Part shown: positions 17,529 to 26,021 of the stretch, in pieces
How positions within the stretch are numbered: position 1 is the first letter of the stretch
Layout: each line of letters opens with the position of its first letter
Assembly: GCA_023213235.1 (NCBI GenBank)
Contig: CP096137.1
Location: 1,561,587 to 1,625,586, forward strand
Source: Elusimicrobiota bacterium
GTDB lineage: Bacteria > Elusimicrobiota > Elusimicrobia > UBA1565 > UBA9628
Reading direction: 5' to 3'
DNA: 64,000 nucleotides
Translations under genes and position numbers: made by a program
Notes under the pieces: generated by a model
Database searches by the model: none
Seen by the model: the letters and a program-made list of their open reading frames with translations, nothing else
Told to the model about the DNA's origin: nothing

Positions 17529-18466
17529 CCTGGTCCGAACCGAAGGCGAAGACGCAGAAGCTGGTGCTCTTCACCGGCTTCTCCTGCAACAGCCACTGCC
17601 ACTTCTGCATCGACCTCAACAAACGCGACCTGCCCGACAAGAGCACGCGCCAGATCGTCGAGGAGATGGTCCAGGCCAAGGCCGCGGGCGTCGAGTACCT
17701 CGAGATGATCGGCGGCGAGACCACGATCCGCCGGGACTTCATCCCGCTCGTCAAGACCGCGAAGAAGCTCGGCTTCAAGGACATCGTCGTCGTCACCAAC
17801 GGGCGCATGCTCGCGTACCCCGATTTCGCGAAGGAGACGGTGGCCGCGGGCGTGACCGACCTCGTGTTCTCGATCCACGGCCACACCGCCAAGCTGCACG
17901 ACGAGCTCACGTACGCGGAGGGGTCGTTCGTTGATCTCCTGAAGGGCATCGAGAACGTCCGCAAGGAGGGCCTCGAGCGGATCTTCGGAAACTGCACGGT
18001 GATCAAGCAGAACATGAAGCACCTCCCGGACATCGCGCGGCTGTTCTTGGAGCAGAAGATCCATCACGTCGAGTTCATCTTCGTCGATCCCACTTACGGC
18101 GGCGCGTACACGAATTTCCACGGGCTCGTGCCGCGCATCTCGGAAGCCGCGCCGTACATGCGCGAGGCCCTCAAGATCGGCCGCGAGGGCGGGACCACGG
18201 ACTTCGTCGCGCGCTACGTGCCGCTGTGCCACTTCCCCGACGACCTCGAGCAGATCTCGGAGATCCGCGAGGTCGCGACGTTCCGCACGCGCCATTGGGC
18301 GCCCGACTTCAAGAACGACGACGTCGGCGCGGGCCGCGTCGTCGCGGGCCGCTCGAAGCCCGAGAAGTGCAAGGGCTGCTCGCTGTTCGGGCAGTGCGAG
18401 GGCATCTGGAACGAGTACCTCAAGCGGGTCGGCGACGACGAACTGAAGCCCCTGGTGCATGCCTGA
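17525..18466 (+). CDS. radical SAM protein with C-terminal Cys cluster
   Basis: 313 residues, intact. The radical SAM motif is CNSHCHFC near residue 21, 'MIGGETTIRRDF' is the glycine motif (GGET instead of the usual GGEP), and 'VFSIHGHTAKLHDEL' follows. C-terminal cysteines in 'YVPLCHFPDD' and 'CKGCSLFGQCEGIWNEYLK' fit an auxiliary cluster. It is a paralogue of the enzyme at 16281. It is coupled upstream to the winged-helix-like gene (GTGA) and downstream overlaps hxsC by eight bases, tying this pair to the Hxs operon. Confidence 0.88.
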   Translation: MTWSEPKAKTQKLVLFTGFSCNSHCHFCIDLNKRDLPDKSTRQIVEEMVQAKAAGVEYLEMIGGETTIRRDFIPLVKTAKKLGFKDIVVVTNGRMLAYPDFAKETVAAGVTDLVFSIHGHTAKLHDELTYAEGSFVDLLKGIENVRKEGLERIFGNCTVIKQNMKHLPDIARLFLEQKIHHVEFIFVDPTYGGAYTNFHGLVPRISEAAPYMREALKIGREGGTTDFVARYVPLCHFPDDLEQISEIREVATFRTRHWAPDFKNDDVGAGRVVAGRSKPEKCKGCSLFGQCEGIWNEYLKRVGDDELKPLVHA

Positions 18467-19394
18467 CTTCCCGATCTGGCCGCAGTGCAACATCGGCTGC
18501 GTGTTCTGCTCGAATCCCGTCGAGGGCTTCCGGCAGACGACGGACCGCTACGCGCTCGACGAGCTGAAGAAGAAGCTCTCCGACTACAAGGCCGGTCTGC
18601 GGACCTTCGTCAAGTTCGACGAGGAGCGCGACTACTTCAACCTGACGGGCGGCGAGCCGACGAACCACCCGGACTTCCTGAAGATCCTCGCGCACATCCG
18701 CACGGAGTTCCCGGCGAACCTGATCCGGCTGCTGAGCAACGGCCGCATGTTCTACTACGAGGATTTCGCGCGCCGGACCTGCGGCATCGCGCAGACGCCC
18801 TTCGAGATCGCCGTTCCGATGTTCGGGCCCGATCCCAAGACGCACGAGGCGATCTCGCGCACGCCGGGCAGCTGGGCGCAGACGACCCAGGGCCTGCGCC
18901 ACCTGGCGAAGCACCGCCGCCCCGGTCAGTTGGTCGAGATACGGATCATCATGACCAAGGTCCAGGTCCGCTGGCTCGACGGCCTGCTCGACTACCTGCT
19001 GGCCGAGCACCCGTGGGTCGACCGCGTCGTGTTCCTGTTCGAGGAGATCGAGGGCTTCGCCGAGCAGTACAAGGACCGCCTGAAGTTCACGCAGTCCGAG
19101 TGCGCGGCGCACCTCGACCGCAACTACGAGAAGCTCAAGCGCTTCAAGGACGCGCGGCTCTACCACTTCTCGCTGTGCACGGTGCCCGAGCGGCTCTGGC
19201 CGTTCGTCTGGAACACGCTCGCCGGCTTCAAGGTCGAGTACCAGGAGGGCTGCCGCACGAAATGCGCGCACCGCGAGCAGTGCGTCGGCGTGCACCGCAG
19301 CTACGCGCGCCACATGGGCGCCCCGGACATCGCGCCGATCGCCGTCGCGCGCGCCGCCGTCCCGACGGGCGACCGCTTCCACCCGTTCCGATGA
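18459..19394 (+). CDS. hxsC: His-Xaa-Ser system radical SAM maturase HxsC
   Basis: 311 residues. The core motif is CNIGCVFC very near the N-terminus (residues 10-17), with 'YFNLTGGEPTNHPDFL' and 'LIRLLSNGRMFYYEDF' after it. The whole plan follows the HxsC family: 'IRIIMTKVQVRWLDGL', 'WVDRVVFLFEEIEGF', 'CTVPERLWPFVWNTL' and the terminal 'CRTKCAHREQCVGVHRSYAR' Cys set. Known HxsC proteins are longer at the N-terminus, so this is a trimmed form. HxsC acts with HxsB on His-Xaa-Ser repeat proteins, and the chemistry is not established. It is coupled (ATGA) to hxsD1. Confidence 0.85.
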   Translation: MPDFPIWPQCNIGCVFCSNPVEGFRQTTDRYALDELKKKLSDYKAGLRTFVKFDEERDYFNLTGGEPTNHPDFLKILAHIRTEFPANLIRLLSNGRMFYYEDFARRTCGIAQTPFEIAVPMFGPDPKTHEAISRTPGSWAQTTQGLRHLAKHRRPGQLVEIRIIMTKVQVRWLDGLLDYLLAEHPWVDRVVFLFEEIEGFAEQYKDRLKFTQSECAAHLDRNYEKLKRFKDARLYHFSLCTVPERLWPFVWNTLAGFKVEYQEGCRTKCAHREQCVGVHRSYARHMGAPDIAPIAVARAAVPTGDRFHPFR

Positions 19395-19810
19395 CCCCGG
19401 CGAGCGTCCGGCTGTCCTCCGTCGACGAGACCGCGTTCTTCTGCGCGGCGCACGCGCTGACCGACCGCGCGATCGTCGTCGTCGAACGCTCGGGCAAAAG
19501 CGCGACGGCGCGCCTCTGGCCGAAAGGCCCGGGCTCCGGGAAGTCTCTCGCCGCGGAGTTCCGCCGCGAGTACGAGAACCAGGCCCTGCGCTGGCGGCTG
19601 ACGCGCGAGGGCCTCGGCCTGCGCGCGGAGACCCTGCGCCGCGCGCTGGCGCTCGCCGCGGCCGCGGGCGGGCGCCTCGAGGCCCCCGCCGCGAGCCTGA
19701 CGCCCGCGCAGAAGGCGGAGATCGCCGCCCTGCTCGCCGAGGCCGACGCCGACCCCGGGCCGCGCGACCCGCTCGGCATCGCGACGCCGTGGGAGGACCG
19801 CGAGAAGTGA
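19391..19810 (+). CDS. hxsD: HxsD-like protein 1
   Basis: 139 residues. It fits the HxsD pattern: an N-terminal beta/alpha part with 'AAHALTDRAIVVVERSGKSA', then the diagnostic helix 'LAAEFRREYENQALRWRL' (the F..E..N..LR core of the family), followed by a long helix. A C-terminal extension 'LTPAQKAEIAALLAEADADP' is similar in style to those of HxsD3 and HxsD4. The family's biochemical role is unknown; as a small partner of radical SAM maturases, a substrate-binding or chaperone role is inferred. It is coupled to hxsC upstream and hxsD2 downstream by 4-base overlaps. Confidence 0.75.
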   Translation: MTPASVRLSSVDETAFFCAAHALTDRAIVVVERSGKSATARLWPKGPGSGKSLAAEFRREYENQALRWRLTREGLGLRAETLRRALALAAAAGGRLEAPAASLTPAQKAEIAALLAEADADPGPRDPLGIATPWEDREK

Positions 19811-20207
19811 AGATCGCGCGAGGCGCCGTCTCCCTGACGCTCGGCAAGGCCGCCTACGGCGCGGAGGCCCTCGCCGAAGGGGCCCTCGCGCTCGGCGAGC
19901 GCGCGCAGGTCTTCGTCGAGGAGACGAAGGCCGCGCACCTCGTCGAAATCCGTCCCGCCGGCAAGGCCTCGCCGGCCGCGCTGCTCGCGCTGGCGGGGAG
20001 TTTCTCGACGAGGCGCTCAGCCACGCCGCGCGCCAGCGCGTCGTGCGCGAGAACGCGGCGCTGACGACGGCCCTTCTGTCGCGGACGTTCGCCGAGGCCT
20101 TCCCGTCCGTCCCGCCGGACCCGCTCGAGGAGCTCGAGCCGACGGTGCGCGAGGACCGCACGCGCGACCTCGCGCAGCTGCTCGAGGCCGCGCGGAGGCT
20201 CGGATGA
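19807..20207 (+). CDS. hxsD: HxsD-like protein 2 (frame break near 19997)
   Basis: About 133 residues after repair. It starts at GTG 19807 (GTGA overlap with hxsD1). The HxsD plan is recognisable: 'YGAEALAEGALALGERAQVF' and 'HLVEIRPAGKASPAAL', then the signature helix 'LAGEFLDEALSHAARQRV' and 'LLSRTFAEAF'. The frame breaks at a GGGG run near 19997; after one added base the signature helix becomes continuous. It is the most diverged of the four HxsD copies and is paired (ATGA overlap) with the HxsB paralogue that lacks radical SAM cysteines. Confidence 0.7.
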
Positions 20208-21447
20208 GCCGGCTCGCGGGCTACGCGAAGGTCCCGAAGGCCAAGCGCGGCGCGGCGGCTCCGCACCAGTACCGCGTCCTGCCCGGGGGAAGGTCCTGAT
20301 CGCCGACGAGCACGGCCGCCGCGCGCTGCTGACGCCGGCCGAGCACGCGCGCCTGCTCGCTGGCCTCAAGCCCGGCGACGCGCTGTACGCGCGGCTGCAG
20401 CCGCTCGGCTTCGTCGCCGGCGCCTACGACTTCGACGAGGCCGCGCGCCGCGCGTTCGAGCGCGGGCTCCTCTCCTGGAAGGGCCCGGCCACCCACGTCC
20501 TCCTGCTCGACGGGCCGGCCGGCGCGATGACCCTGGAGCAGGTGAAGGCCTGCGTCGATCTCGCGTTCCGCTGCCCGGGGCCGCAGGTCACGCTCGAGCT
20601 CGTGTGCGGCGACGCGACGGCGAGCTGGCCGCGGATCTGGTTCGCCGTCCAGTACGCGCGGCGCAAGGGCGAGTGGTCGCGGCGGCCGACGTTCCTCTTC
20701 GTCCGCGCGCGCGCGATGACTCCCGACCAGGCGGAATTCCTGCGCGGCCACGGCGCGGGACGCCGGGTCGAGCTCGTCCTCGACGGGGCGCCGGAGCTGG
20801 GCCGCGCGCCGGCGTTCCGCGCGCAGCGCGCGCTGGCGCGCCTCGGGCCCGGCGCGAAGGACGCGCGCGGCTGGGCGCGCTGGTTCGAGCGCTGGGGCTT
20901 CGAGTCCGTGCTGCTGCTGCCGGACGGCGGCGACGCGGACGGCTCGCGCGCCTTCCACGCGTTCCACGCGGCGTTCCTCGACGAGCTCCTCGAGCTCGGC
21001 GACGAGGGCCGCGTGCGCGACGAGTGGGCCGGCGCGGCGTTCGCCGGCGCGCGCTTCCTGCCCGGAGCCGACCTGCTCGAGCGCCTCGCGCACGACGCCT
21101 CGGGCCGCACCTTCGCGTCGGAGCAGGCCGCGCTCGAACCCGGCGGCATGAGCCTCGGCGACACGACGTCGGTGCGCTGGCAGGATCTGCCCGGGACCGA
21201 GGCCGTGCGCGCGCTCGTCGCGGCGTCGCTGCCGGACAATCAGCCGCTGTGCTCCCAGTGCGCCTACCGGGCCTTCTGCGCGGTGCCGCCGTCGGCCAGC
21301 CGCGCCGCGCAGGGGACGCTGTGGGGGCGCCTTCCGGACAGCCCCGAGTGCGCCCTGAGGATGGGGGTTTGGGACCGTATTTTCGGCCGTCTGGATGACG
21401 AAAAATGGTTGCTTTTATTGGATAAGTGGCGTGTTGACATGGGGTGA
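20204..21447 (+). CDS. HxsB-family pseudoenzyme lacking the radical SAM motif (frame break near 20284)
   Basis: About 415 residues after repair. The C-terminal quarter is unmistakably HxsB: '[20 protein letters not shown]' and 'GRLPDSPECALRMGVWDRIF' align with the two intact HxsB proteins downstream. Where those have 'VVTLRCNQKCQYCH', this protein has 'HVLLLDGPAGAMTLEQVKAC', with no CxxxCxxC. The '[10 protein letters not shown]' segment is replaced by 'LVCGDATASW'. The fold is probably kept but the catalytic cluster is gone, while the C-terminal Cys cluster ligands remain. It may serve as a substrate-binding or allosteric partner of a catalytic HxsB. An indel at a GGGGG run near 20284 breaks the frame. 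Confidence 0.75.
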
Positions 21448-21462
21448 CGATCCTGCTACACT
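21434..21462 (+). promoter_or_regulatory. strong sigma70-type promoter inside the hxs cluster
   Basis: TTGACA (21434-21439), 17-base spacer, TACACT (21457-21462): a near-consensus promoter overlapping the last codons of the HxsB pseudoenzyme. A leader of about 35 bases follows, with a purine-rich GGGACTCGGG before the ATG at 21505. It should drive the hxsD3-hxsB1-hxsD4-hxsB2-hxsA block separately from the upstream genes. Confidence 0.75.
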
Positions 21463-21504
21463 CCTGAGACAAGGGCGTCCTATACCTTAATTGCGGGACT
21501 CGGG

Positions 21505-22083
21505 ATGAAAGCGAAGAAGAAAACACCGAAGAAATCCGTCAAGAAAGCCGCGAAGTCCGTCCCCGCGCCGACTCCCAAGCTCACCGCCTCCGAAGCCTCC
21601 TTCTCCCTCGACGTGAAGGCGCACGGCTTGGAGCCCGTTCTCGGAGCCGCCTACCTGCTGACCGACCGCGCCTACGTCGCGCTCGGCGGCGACCGCGCCA
21701 AGATCCTCACGGTGACGTTGCGCCCGAAGAACGCGAAGGCGCTCAAGCCCCGCGCCCTCGCCGACGAGTTCCTGTCCGATCTCGCCTCGCAGAAGGTGCG
21801 CTGGGCCGTCGCGAAGAACAACCAGCCCGTGCGCGAGTACGTGGCCGAGCAGGCCGTGCTCATCGCCACCGGACAGATCAAGCCCGCCGCGCCGGCCGCC
21901 GCCGCGCCGGAGCCCGCGGTCGACGAGCTCACCGACGCGCAGAGGCTCGAGATCGAGAAGCTCATCGCCGAGGTCGAGTCCGAGATCAAGACGATGAACG
22001 CCGACAAGGCCAAGCCCTCGGTCGCCGACCCCAAGAACGCGGCGCTCTCGTGGGAAGCCGCGCAGGAGAAGAAGCCCGCATGA
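21505..22083 (+). CDS. hxsD: HxsD-like protein 3 with Lys/Pro-rich N-terminal extension
   Basis: 192 residues. A basic N-terminus (residues 1-28, Lys-rich, resembling the start of HxsA) precedes the HxsD domain: 'SFSLDVKAHGLEPVLGAAYL' and 'LTDRAYVALGGDRAKILTV', then the signature 'LADEFLSDLASQKVRWAV' and 'VREYVAEQAVLIA'. An Ala/Pro linker and a C-terminal acidic helix ('LTDAQRLEIEKLIAEVESEI') follow. It is transcribed from the promoter at 21434 and overlaps hxsB1 (ATGA). The shared Lys-rich leader of HxsD3 and HxsA may mark a common binding or targeting element. Confidence 0.8.
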   Translation: MKAKKKTPKKSVKKAAKSVPAPTPKLTASEASFSLDVKAHGLEPVLGAAYLLTDRAYVALGGDRAKILTVTLRPKNAKALKPRALADEFLSDLASQKVRWAVAKNNQPVREYVAEQAVLIATGQIKPAAPAAAAPEPAVDELTDAQRLEIEKLIAEVESEIKTMNADKAKPSVADPKNAALSWEAAQEKKPA

Positions 22084-23601
22084 GCCGCCTCACCGCGCTG
22101 GCCAAGCCCGAGGCCGTCGACGTGAAGGGCCTGTCGGCGTTCAACTTCCGCGACATGGGCGGCTGGCACCTGCTGACCAACGAGTGGGGCCACTACCTGA
22201 TGATGTCGACGGAGGACTTCGAGCGCTTCATGGCGGGCAAGGTCTCTCCGGACGAGCCGCTGCACGCCGAGCTCGAGAAGCGCGGCTTCGTCAAGGACCG
22301 GCTCGACTTCGGCGCGCTCGCCGCGGGCTACGTGCGCAAGAACTCGTTCCAGTGGTTCCCGGGCCCGAGCCTGCACATGATCGTCGTCACGCTGCGGTGC
22401 AACCAGAAGTGCCAGTACTGCCACTCGAGCGTCGTCGACCCGTCGCGCACCGACACCGACATGGACCTGCCGACCGCCAAGAAGACGGTCGACTTCATCT
22501 TCCAGACGCCGAACCCGACGATCTGCATCGAGTTCCAGGGCGGCGAGCCGCTGCTGAACTGGCCCGTCGTGAAGTTCATCACGGAGTACGCGCAGGCCAA
22601 GGCGAAGGCGACGGGCCGCAAGCTGCTGATGTCGCTGGTCTGCAACTTCACCTTGATGACCGAGGAGAAGCTCGAGTGGCTTCTCGCGCACGAGGTCTCC
22701 CTGTGCACGTCGCTCGACGGCCCCGCCGAGCTGCACAACAAGAACCGCCCGTTCTTCGGCGGCGGCGAGGCCCAGCCGAAGGTCGTGGCGTGGCTCGAGA
22801 AGATCCAGAAGCGCTGCGCCGACGGCTCCGAGAAGGGGCTGTACCTGCCCGGCGCGCTGATGACGACGACGCGCTTCTCGCTGCCGATGGGCAAGGAGAT
22901 CGTCGACCTCTACGTGAAGCTCGGCATGGAGCAGATCTTCCTGCGCCCGCTGTCGCCGATCGGCTACGCCAAGCGCGTGTGGGGGAGATCGGCTACGAGG
23001 CCGCCGACTTCATCAAGTTCTACGAGGACACGCTCGACTACATCATCGACCTCAACGTCTCGGGCAAATCGTCCATCATGGAGCGCATGGCGCTCGTGCT
23101 GCTCGCCAAGATCGTGCGCGGCGAGGACCCCGGCTTCATGGACCTGCGCTCGCCCGCGGGCGCGGTGCTCGGCTGCCTGGCCTACAACTACAACGGCGAG
23201 ATCTTCGTCAGCGACGAGGGTCGCATGGTCGACCATCAGGGCGACCCGCTGTTCCGCGTCGGCGACGCGACGAAGGACAAGTGGACGGACGTCATCGACC
23301 ACCCGACCACGCGCGCGTGCGTGTCGGCCTCGACGCTCGACAACCAGCCGATGTGCAGCCAGTGCGCGTTCAAGCCGTGGTGCGGCGCCGAGCCGGTGTT
23401 CCACTACGAGATGCAGAAGAGCGTCTACGGCCAGATGCCGAGCAGCGGCTGGTGCGTCTCGCACATGGGCATGTTCGACGTGATCTTCCGGAAGCTCCGC
23501 GACCCCGCGCGCGCGCGGTGCTCGACAAGTGGATGGAGCGCGACAAGTGCCGCTGGCAGGAGAACCCCGCCGAGCCGGCCAAGGCGGAGGCGGTGAAATG
23601 A
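22080..23601 (+). CDS. hxsB: His-Xaa-Ser system radical SAM maturase HxsB, copy 1 (frame breaks near 22983 and 23508)
   Basis: About 506 residues after repair. The N-terminal 100 residues form the HxsB leader domain ('HLLTNEWGHYLMMSTEDF'). The radical SAM core follows: 'VVTLRCNQKCQYCHSS', '[19 protein letters not shown]', '[17 protein letters not shown]' and 'ALMTTTRFSLPMGKEIVDLY'. The C-terminus carries 'LDNQPMCSQCAFKPWCGAEP' and 'WCVSHMGMFDVIFRKL', the SPASM-like auxiliary-cluster cysteines of the family. HxsB modifies His-Xaa-Ser proteins together with HxsC. Frame breaks near 22983 (GGGGG) and 23508 are probable indels. It is coupled to hxsD3 and hxsD4 by ATGA overlaps. Confidence 0.88.
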
Positions 23602-24035
23602 TTCTTTCCAAGAAGGCGTACTCGATGGACGCGCTGCGCATCGCGGCGCAGGTGCTGTCCTCAAAGGTCGACGTGTACCTCGGCGAGAGCAAGGGCTCCT
23701 ACGAGGTCGAGCTGAAGGCCAAGCGCCGCGACGCCGACCTCTCCGCGCTCGAGGGCGAGTTCCGCAACGAGCTCCTGAACCAGGAGTACCGCTTCGTCGT
23801 CGGCGCGTTCAACCGCAAGATCTCGAGCCTGATCACGACGCAGGCGCTCATGGCCGCGCGCGGCGGCGAGAACCCGCCGCCGGCCATGCCGCCCGAGGAG
23901 CAGACGCCGGAGTTCAAGGCCAAGGTGGCCGAGCTGATGAAGGCCGCCCAGGACGAAATCGCGCGCACGATGCCGAAGAAGCTCCCGCACCAGGGCCAGC
24001 CGATCCCGCCCGTGAAAGAGGACGCCGGTGTCTAG
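23598..24035 (+). CDS. hxsD: HxsD-like protein 4
   Basis: 145 residues, intact. This copy is closest to the family signature: 'ALEGEFRNELLNQEYRFVV' (compare the LLNDYxLRE motif for which the HxsD family model is named), then 'KISSLITTQALMAA'. The N-terminal part 'DALRIAAQVLSSKVDVYLG' matches the other copies. The C-terminal extension is Pro-rich with a helix 'FKAKVAELMKAAQDEIARTM'. It overlaps hxsB1 upstream by four bases and the GTG of hxsB2 downstream by eight bases. Confidence 0.82.
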   Translation: MILSKKAYSMDALRIAAQVLSSKVDVYLGESKGSYEVELKAKRRDADLSALEGEFRNELLNQEYRFVVGAFNRKISSLITTQALMAARGGENPPPAMPPEEQTPEFKAKVAELMKAAQDEIARTMPKKLPHQGQPIPPVKEDAGV

Positions 24036-25458
24036 ACTGACCGAGCCCGCCGGCACGCTCGAGCGCGCGCCGCTGAAGGTGGCCGCGCACAACGCGCGCC
24101 GCCTGGGCACGTCCGTCCTGATGACCAACGACGCCGGCGAGCACGCGGTCCTCTCGGACAAGGACTACGCGAGCTATCTCGCGGGCGGCCTCGAGAACGC
24201 GGACCTCGCGCGCAAGGACTTCCTGCGCGACCAGCACGACTTCGGCCACCTCGCGACGCGAACGGTCGAGCGCCGCCTGCTCGACTGGAAGGGGCCCAAC
24301 GTCCATACCGTCGTCGTCACCCTGCGCTGCAACTTCAAGTGCCTTTACTGCCACGCGAGCGTCGTCGGCGAGAACGCGCCCGGCAAGGACATGACCGTCG
24401 AGACCGCGCGCTCGGTCGTCGACCTGATCTTCCAGAGCCCGAGCCCGACCTTGATGATCGAGTTCCAGGGCGGCGAGCCGCTGCTGAACTGGCCGGTCGT
24501 GAAGTTCATCGTGCAGTACGCGCGCGAGAAGAACAAGCACGCGAAGCGCTCGCTGCACTTCGGCTTGATCTCGAACTTCAGCCTGCTCGACGACGAGAAG
24601 ATCGAGTTCCTGATCAAGAACGGCGTCTCGTTCTGCACCTCGCTCGACGGCCCCGCCGACCTGCACGACGGCAACCGCATCTTCCTCGGCGGCAACGGCC
24701 ACGCCGGCGCCGTCGCCGGCCTCAAGAAGGTGATGGCGCGCAAGGCCTCGGGCGCGAAGGTGGACACCCCGAACGCGATCTGCACGGTCACGCGCGCCTC
24801 GCTCGGCCGCGCGAAGGACATCGTCGACCAGCTCGTCGAGCTCGGCCTCGAGCGCGTGCAGTTCGGCCCGCTCGACCCGATCGGCTTCGCGAAGAAGTCG
24901 TGGGGCACGATCGGCTACTCGCCGAAGGAGTTCGTCGACTTCTACGCCGCCGCGCTCGACTACATCATCGCGCTCAACAAGAAGGGCGTGAAGGTCTACG
25001 AGAAGATGGGCCTGATCTTCATGGTGCGCGTGCTCGAGGGCGGGCACTGGCGCTTCCCGAACGCCGACGGCGTCGCGCGCCTGGCCTACAACCACGACGG
25101 CGGCGTCTACACGTGCGAGGAAGGCCGCCTGCTCGCCAACGAGGGCGACGAGTTCTTCAAGATCGGCGACGCCTCCTCCTCGACCTTTCAGGACCTTCTC
25201 GACCACCCGACCGTGCACGCGAGCCTGCTCGCGGCCTCCCCGGAGGCCCAGCCGCTGTGCTCGCAGTGCGCGTACTCGCCGTTCTGCACCGTCCTGCCGG
25301 TGTACAACCAGCAGACCCAGGGCAGCGTGTTCGGCCGCATGCCGGACAACGGCTGGTGCGAGAAGATGATGGGGATTTTCGACGTGGTGTTCACCAGGCT
25401 CCAGGACCCCGAGTCCCGCAAGGTGCTCGAGTCCTGGCTGGAGTACAAATCGCGGTAG
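24028..25458 (+). CDS. hxsB: His-Xaa-Ser system radical SAM maturase HxsB, copy 2 (intact)
   Basis: 476 residues, uninterrupted. Layout as HxsB copy 1: leader domain ('[19 protein letters not shown]'), core motif '[16 protein letters not shown]', '[17 protein letters not shown]', '[15 protein letters not shown]', and a C-terminal '[18 protein letters not shown]' plus '[13 protein letters not shown]'. It is very similar to copy 1 over the core but has a different leader domain, which would fit different substrate docking or sequential action. The GTG start at 24028 lies within the end of hxsD4. It is the last maturase before the substrate gene hxsA, 17 bases away. Confidence 0.92.
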   Translation: MSRLTEPAGTLERAPLKVAAHNARRLGTSVLMTNDAGEHAVLSDKDYASYLAGGLENADLARKDFLRDQHDFGHLATRTVERRLLDWKGPNVHTVVVTLRCNFKCLYCHASVVGENAPGKDMTVETARSVVDLIFQSPSPTLMIEFQGGEPLLNWPVVKFIVQYAREKNKHAKRSLHFGLISNFSLLDDEKIEFLIKNGVSFCTSLDGPADLHDGNRIFLGGNGHAGAVAGLKKVMARKASGAKVDTPNAICTVTRASLGRAKDIVDQLVELGLERVQFGPLDPIGFAKKSWGTIGYSPKEFVDFYAAALDYIIALNKKGVKVYEKMGLIFMVRVLEGGHWRFPNADGVARLAYNHDGGVYTCEEGRLLANEGDEFFKIGDASSSTFQDLLDHPTVHASLLAASPEAQPLCSQCAYSPFCTVLPVYNQQTQGSVFGRMPDNGWCEKMMGIFDVVFTRLQDPESRKVLESWLEYKSR

Positions 25459-25475
25459 TCCGCGGAGGAAAAGTC

Positions 25476-25997
25476 ATGGCCAAGAAGACTCCGAAGAAGA
25501 AGGTCAAGAAGTCCAAGAAGCCGCAGCTGCTGCCGCAGCTGAAGAAGGACGCGTCGGTGTTCCTGAGCTCCGAGGAAGGCAAGATCACCAAGGAGAACGT
25601 CGTCAAGACCGCGGCCGCGCTCGGCATCATCGGCGCCGCCCTGCTCAAGTCGACGCCCGCTCCGGCGGCTCACGCGAACTACCTGCACAACTCGGGCGGC
25701 ACGGGAACCCATACGAGCCACGGCTCGCACGGCTCCCACGGCTCGCACGGGTCCCACGGGTCCCACGGCTCGCACGGCTCGCACGGCTCCCACGGCTCGC
25801 ACGGCTCGCACGGCTCCCACGGCTCGCACGGGTCCCACGGGTCGCACGGCTCGCACGGGTCGCACGGGTCGCACGGGTCCCACGGGTCCCACGGCTCGCA
25901 CGGCTCCCACGGCTCGCACGGTTCCCACGGCTCGCATGGGTCCCACGGCTCGCACGGGTCCCACTGCCGCGGCGGCTGGTGCAATCCGCGCTGCTGA
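25476..25997 (+). CDS. hxsA: His-Xaa-Ser repeat protein HxsA, substrate of the Hxs maturases
   Basis: 173 residues. A Lys-rich start (residues 1-18) is followed by the leader-like '[20 protein letters not shown]', typical of HxsA, then a hydrophobic helix '[20 protein letters not shown]' that could be a membrane segment or signal. From about residue 80 the protein is a pure His-Gly-Ser tandem: 28 Ser-His pairs without interruption. It ends '[10 protein letters not shown]' with three Cys. The gene has the best Shine-Dalgarno of the cluster (GGAGG at 25464-25468), as expected for a substrate made in excess over its enzymes. The Ser/His side chains and the Cys tail are the likely modification sites; the final product is unknown. 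Confidence 0.9.
   Translation: MAKKTPKKKVKKSKKPQLLPQLKKDASVFLSSEEGKITKENVVKTAAALGIIGAALLKSTPAPAAHANYLHNSGGTGTHTSHGSHGSHGSHGSHGSHGSHGSHGSHGSHGSHGSHGSHGSHGSHGSHGSHGSHGSHGSHGSHGSHGSHGSHGSHGSHGSHGSHCRGGWCNPRC
25716..25964 (+). repeat. 9-bp tandem repeat coding (Ser-His-Gly)n
   Basis: The run has 28 Ser-His pairs spaced exactly nine bases apart. Codons vary mainly at third positions (TCG/TCC for Ser, GGC/GGG for Gly, CAC with one CAT for His), so the protein repeat is conserved better than the DNA repeat. That indicates selection on the peptide rather than a recent slippage expansion. Confidence 0.95.
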
Positions 25998-26021
25998 GGC
26001 AACGGCTCGGGGTATGACGTC

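Noticed and set aside
20204..21447. Possibility that the HxsB-like pseudoenzyme only lost its Cys motif through an assembly indel
   Set aside because: The region replacing the motif is in the same frame on both sides, with good protein-like sequence and no CxxxCxxC in any frame there.
25681..25980. Repeat-rich stretch resembling a CRISPR array or satellite
   Set aside because: The 9-bp units have no spacers, keep one reading frame and encode a Ser-His-Gly peptide inside HxsA.
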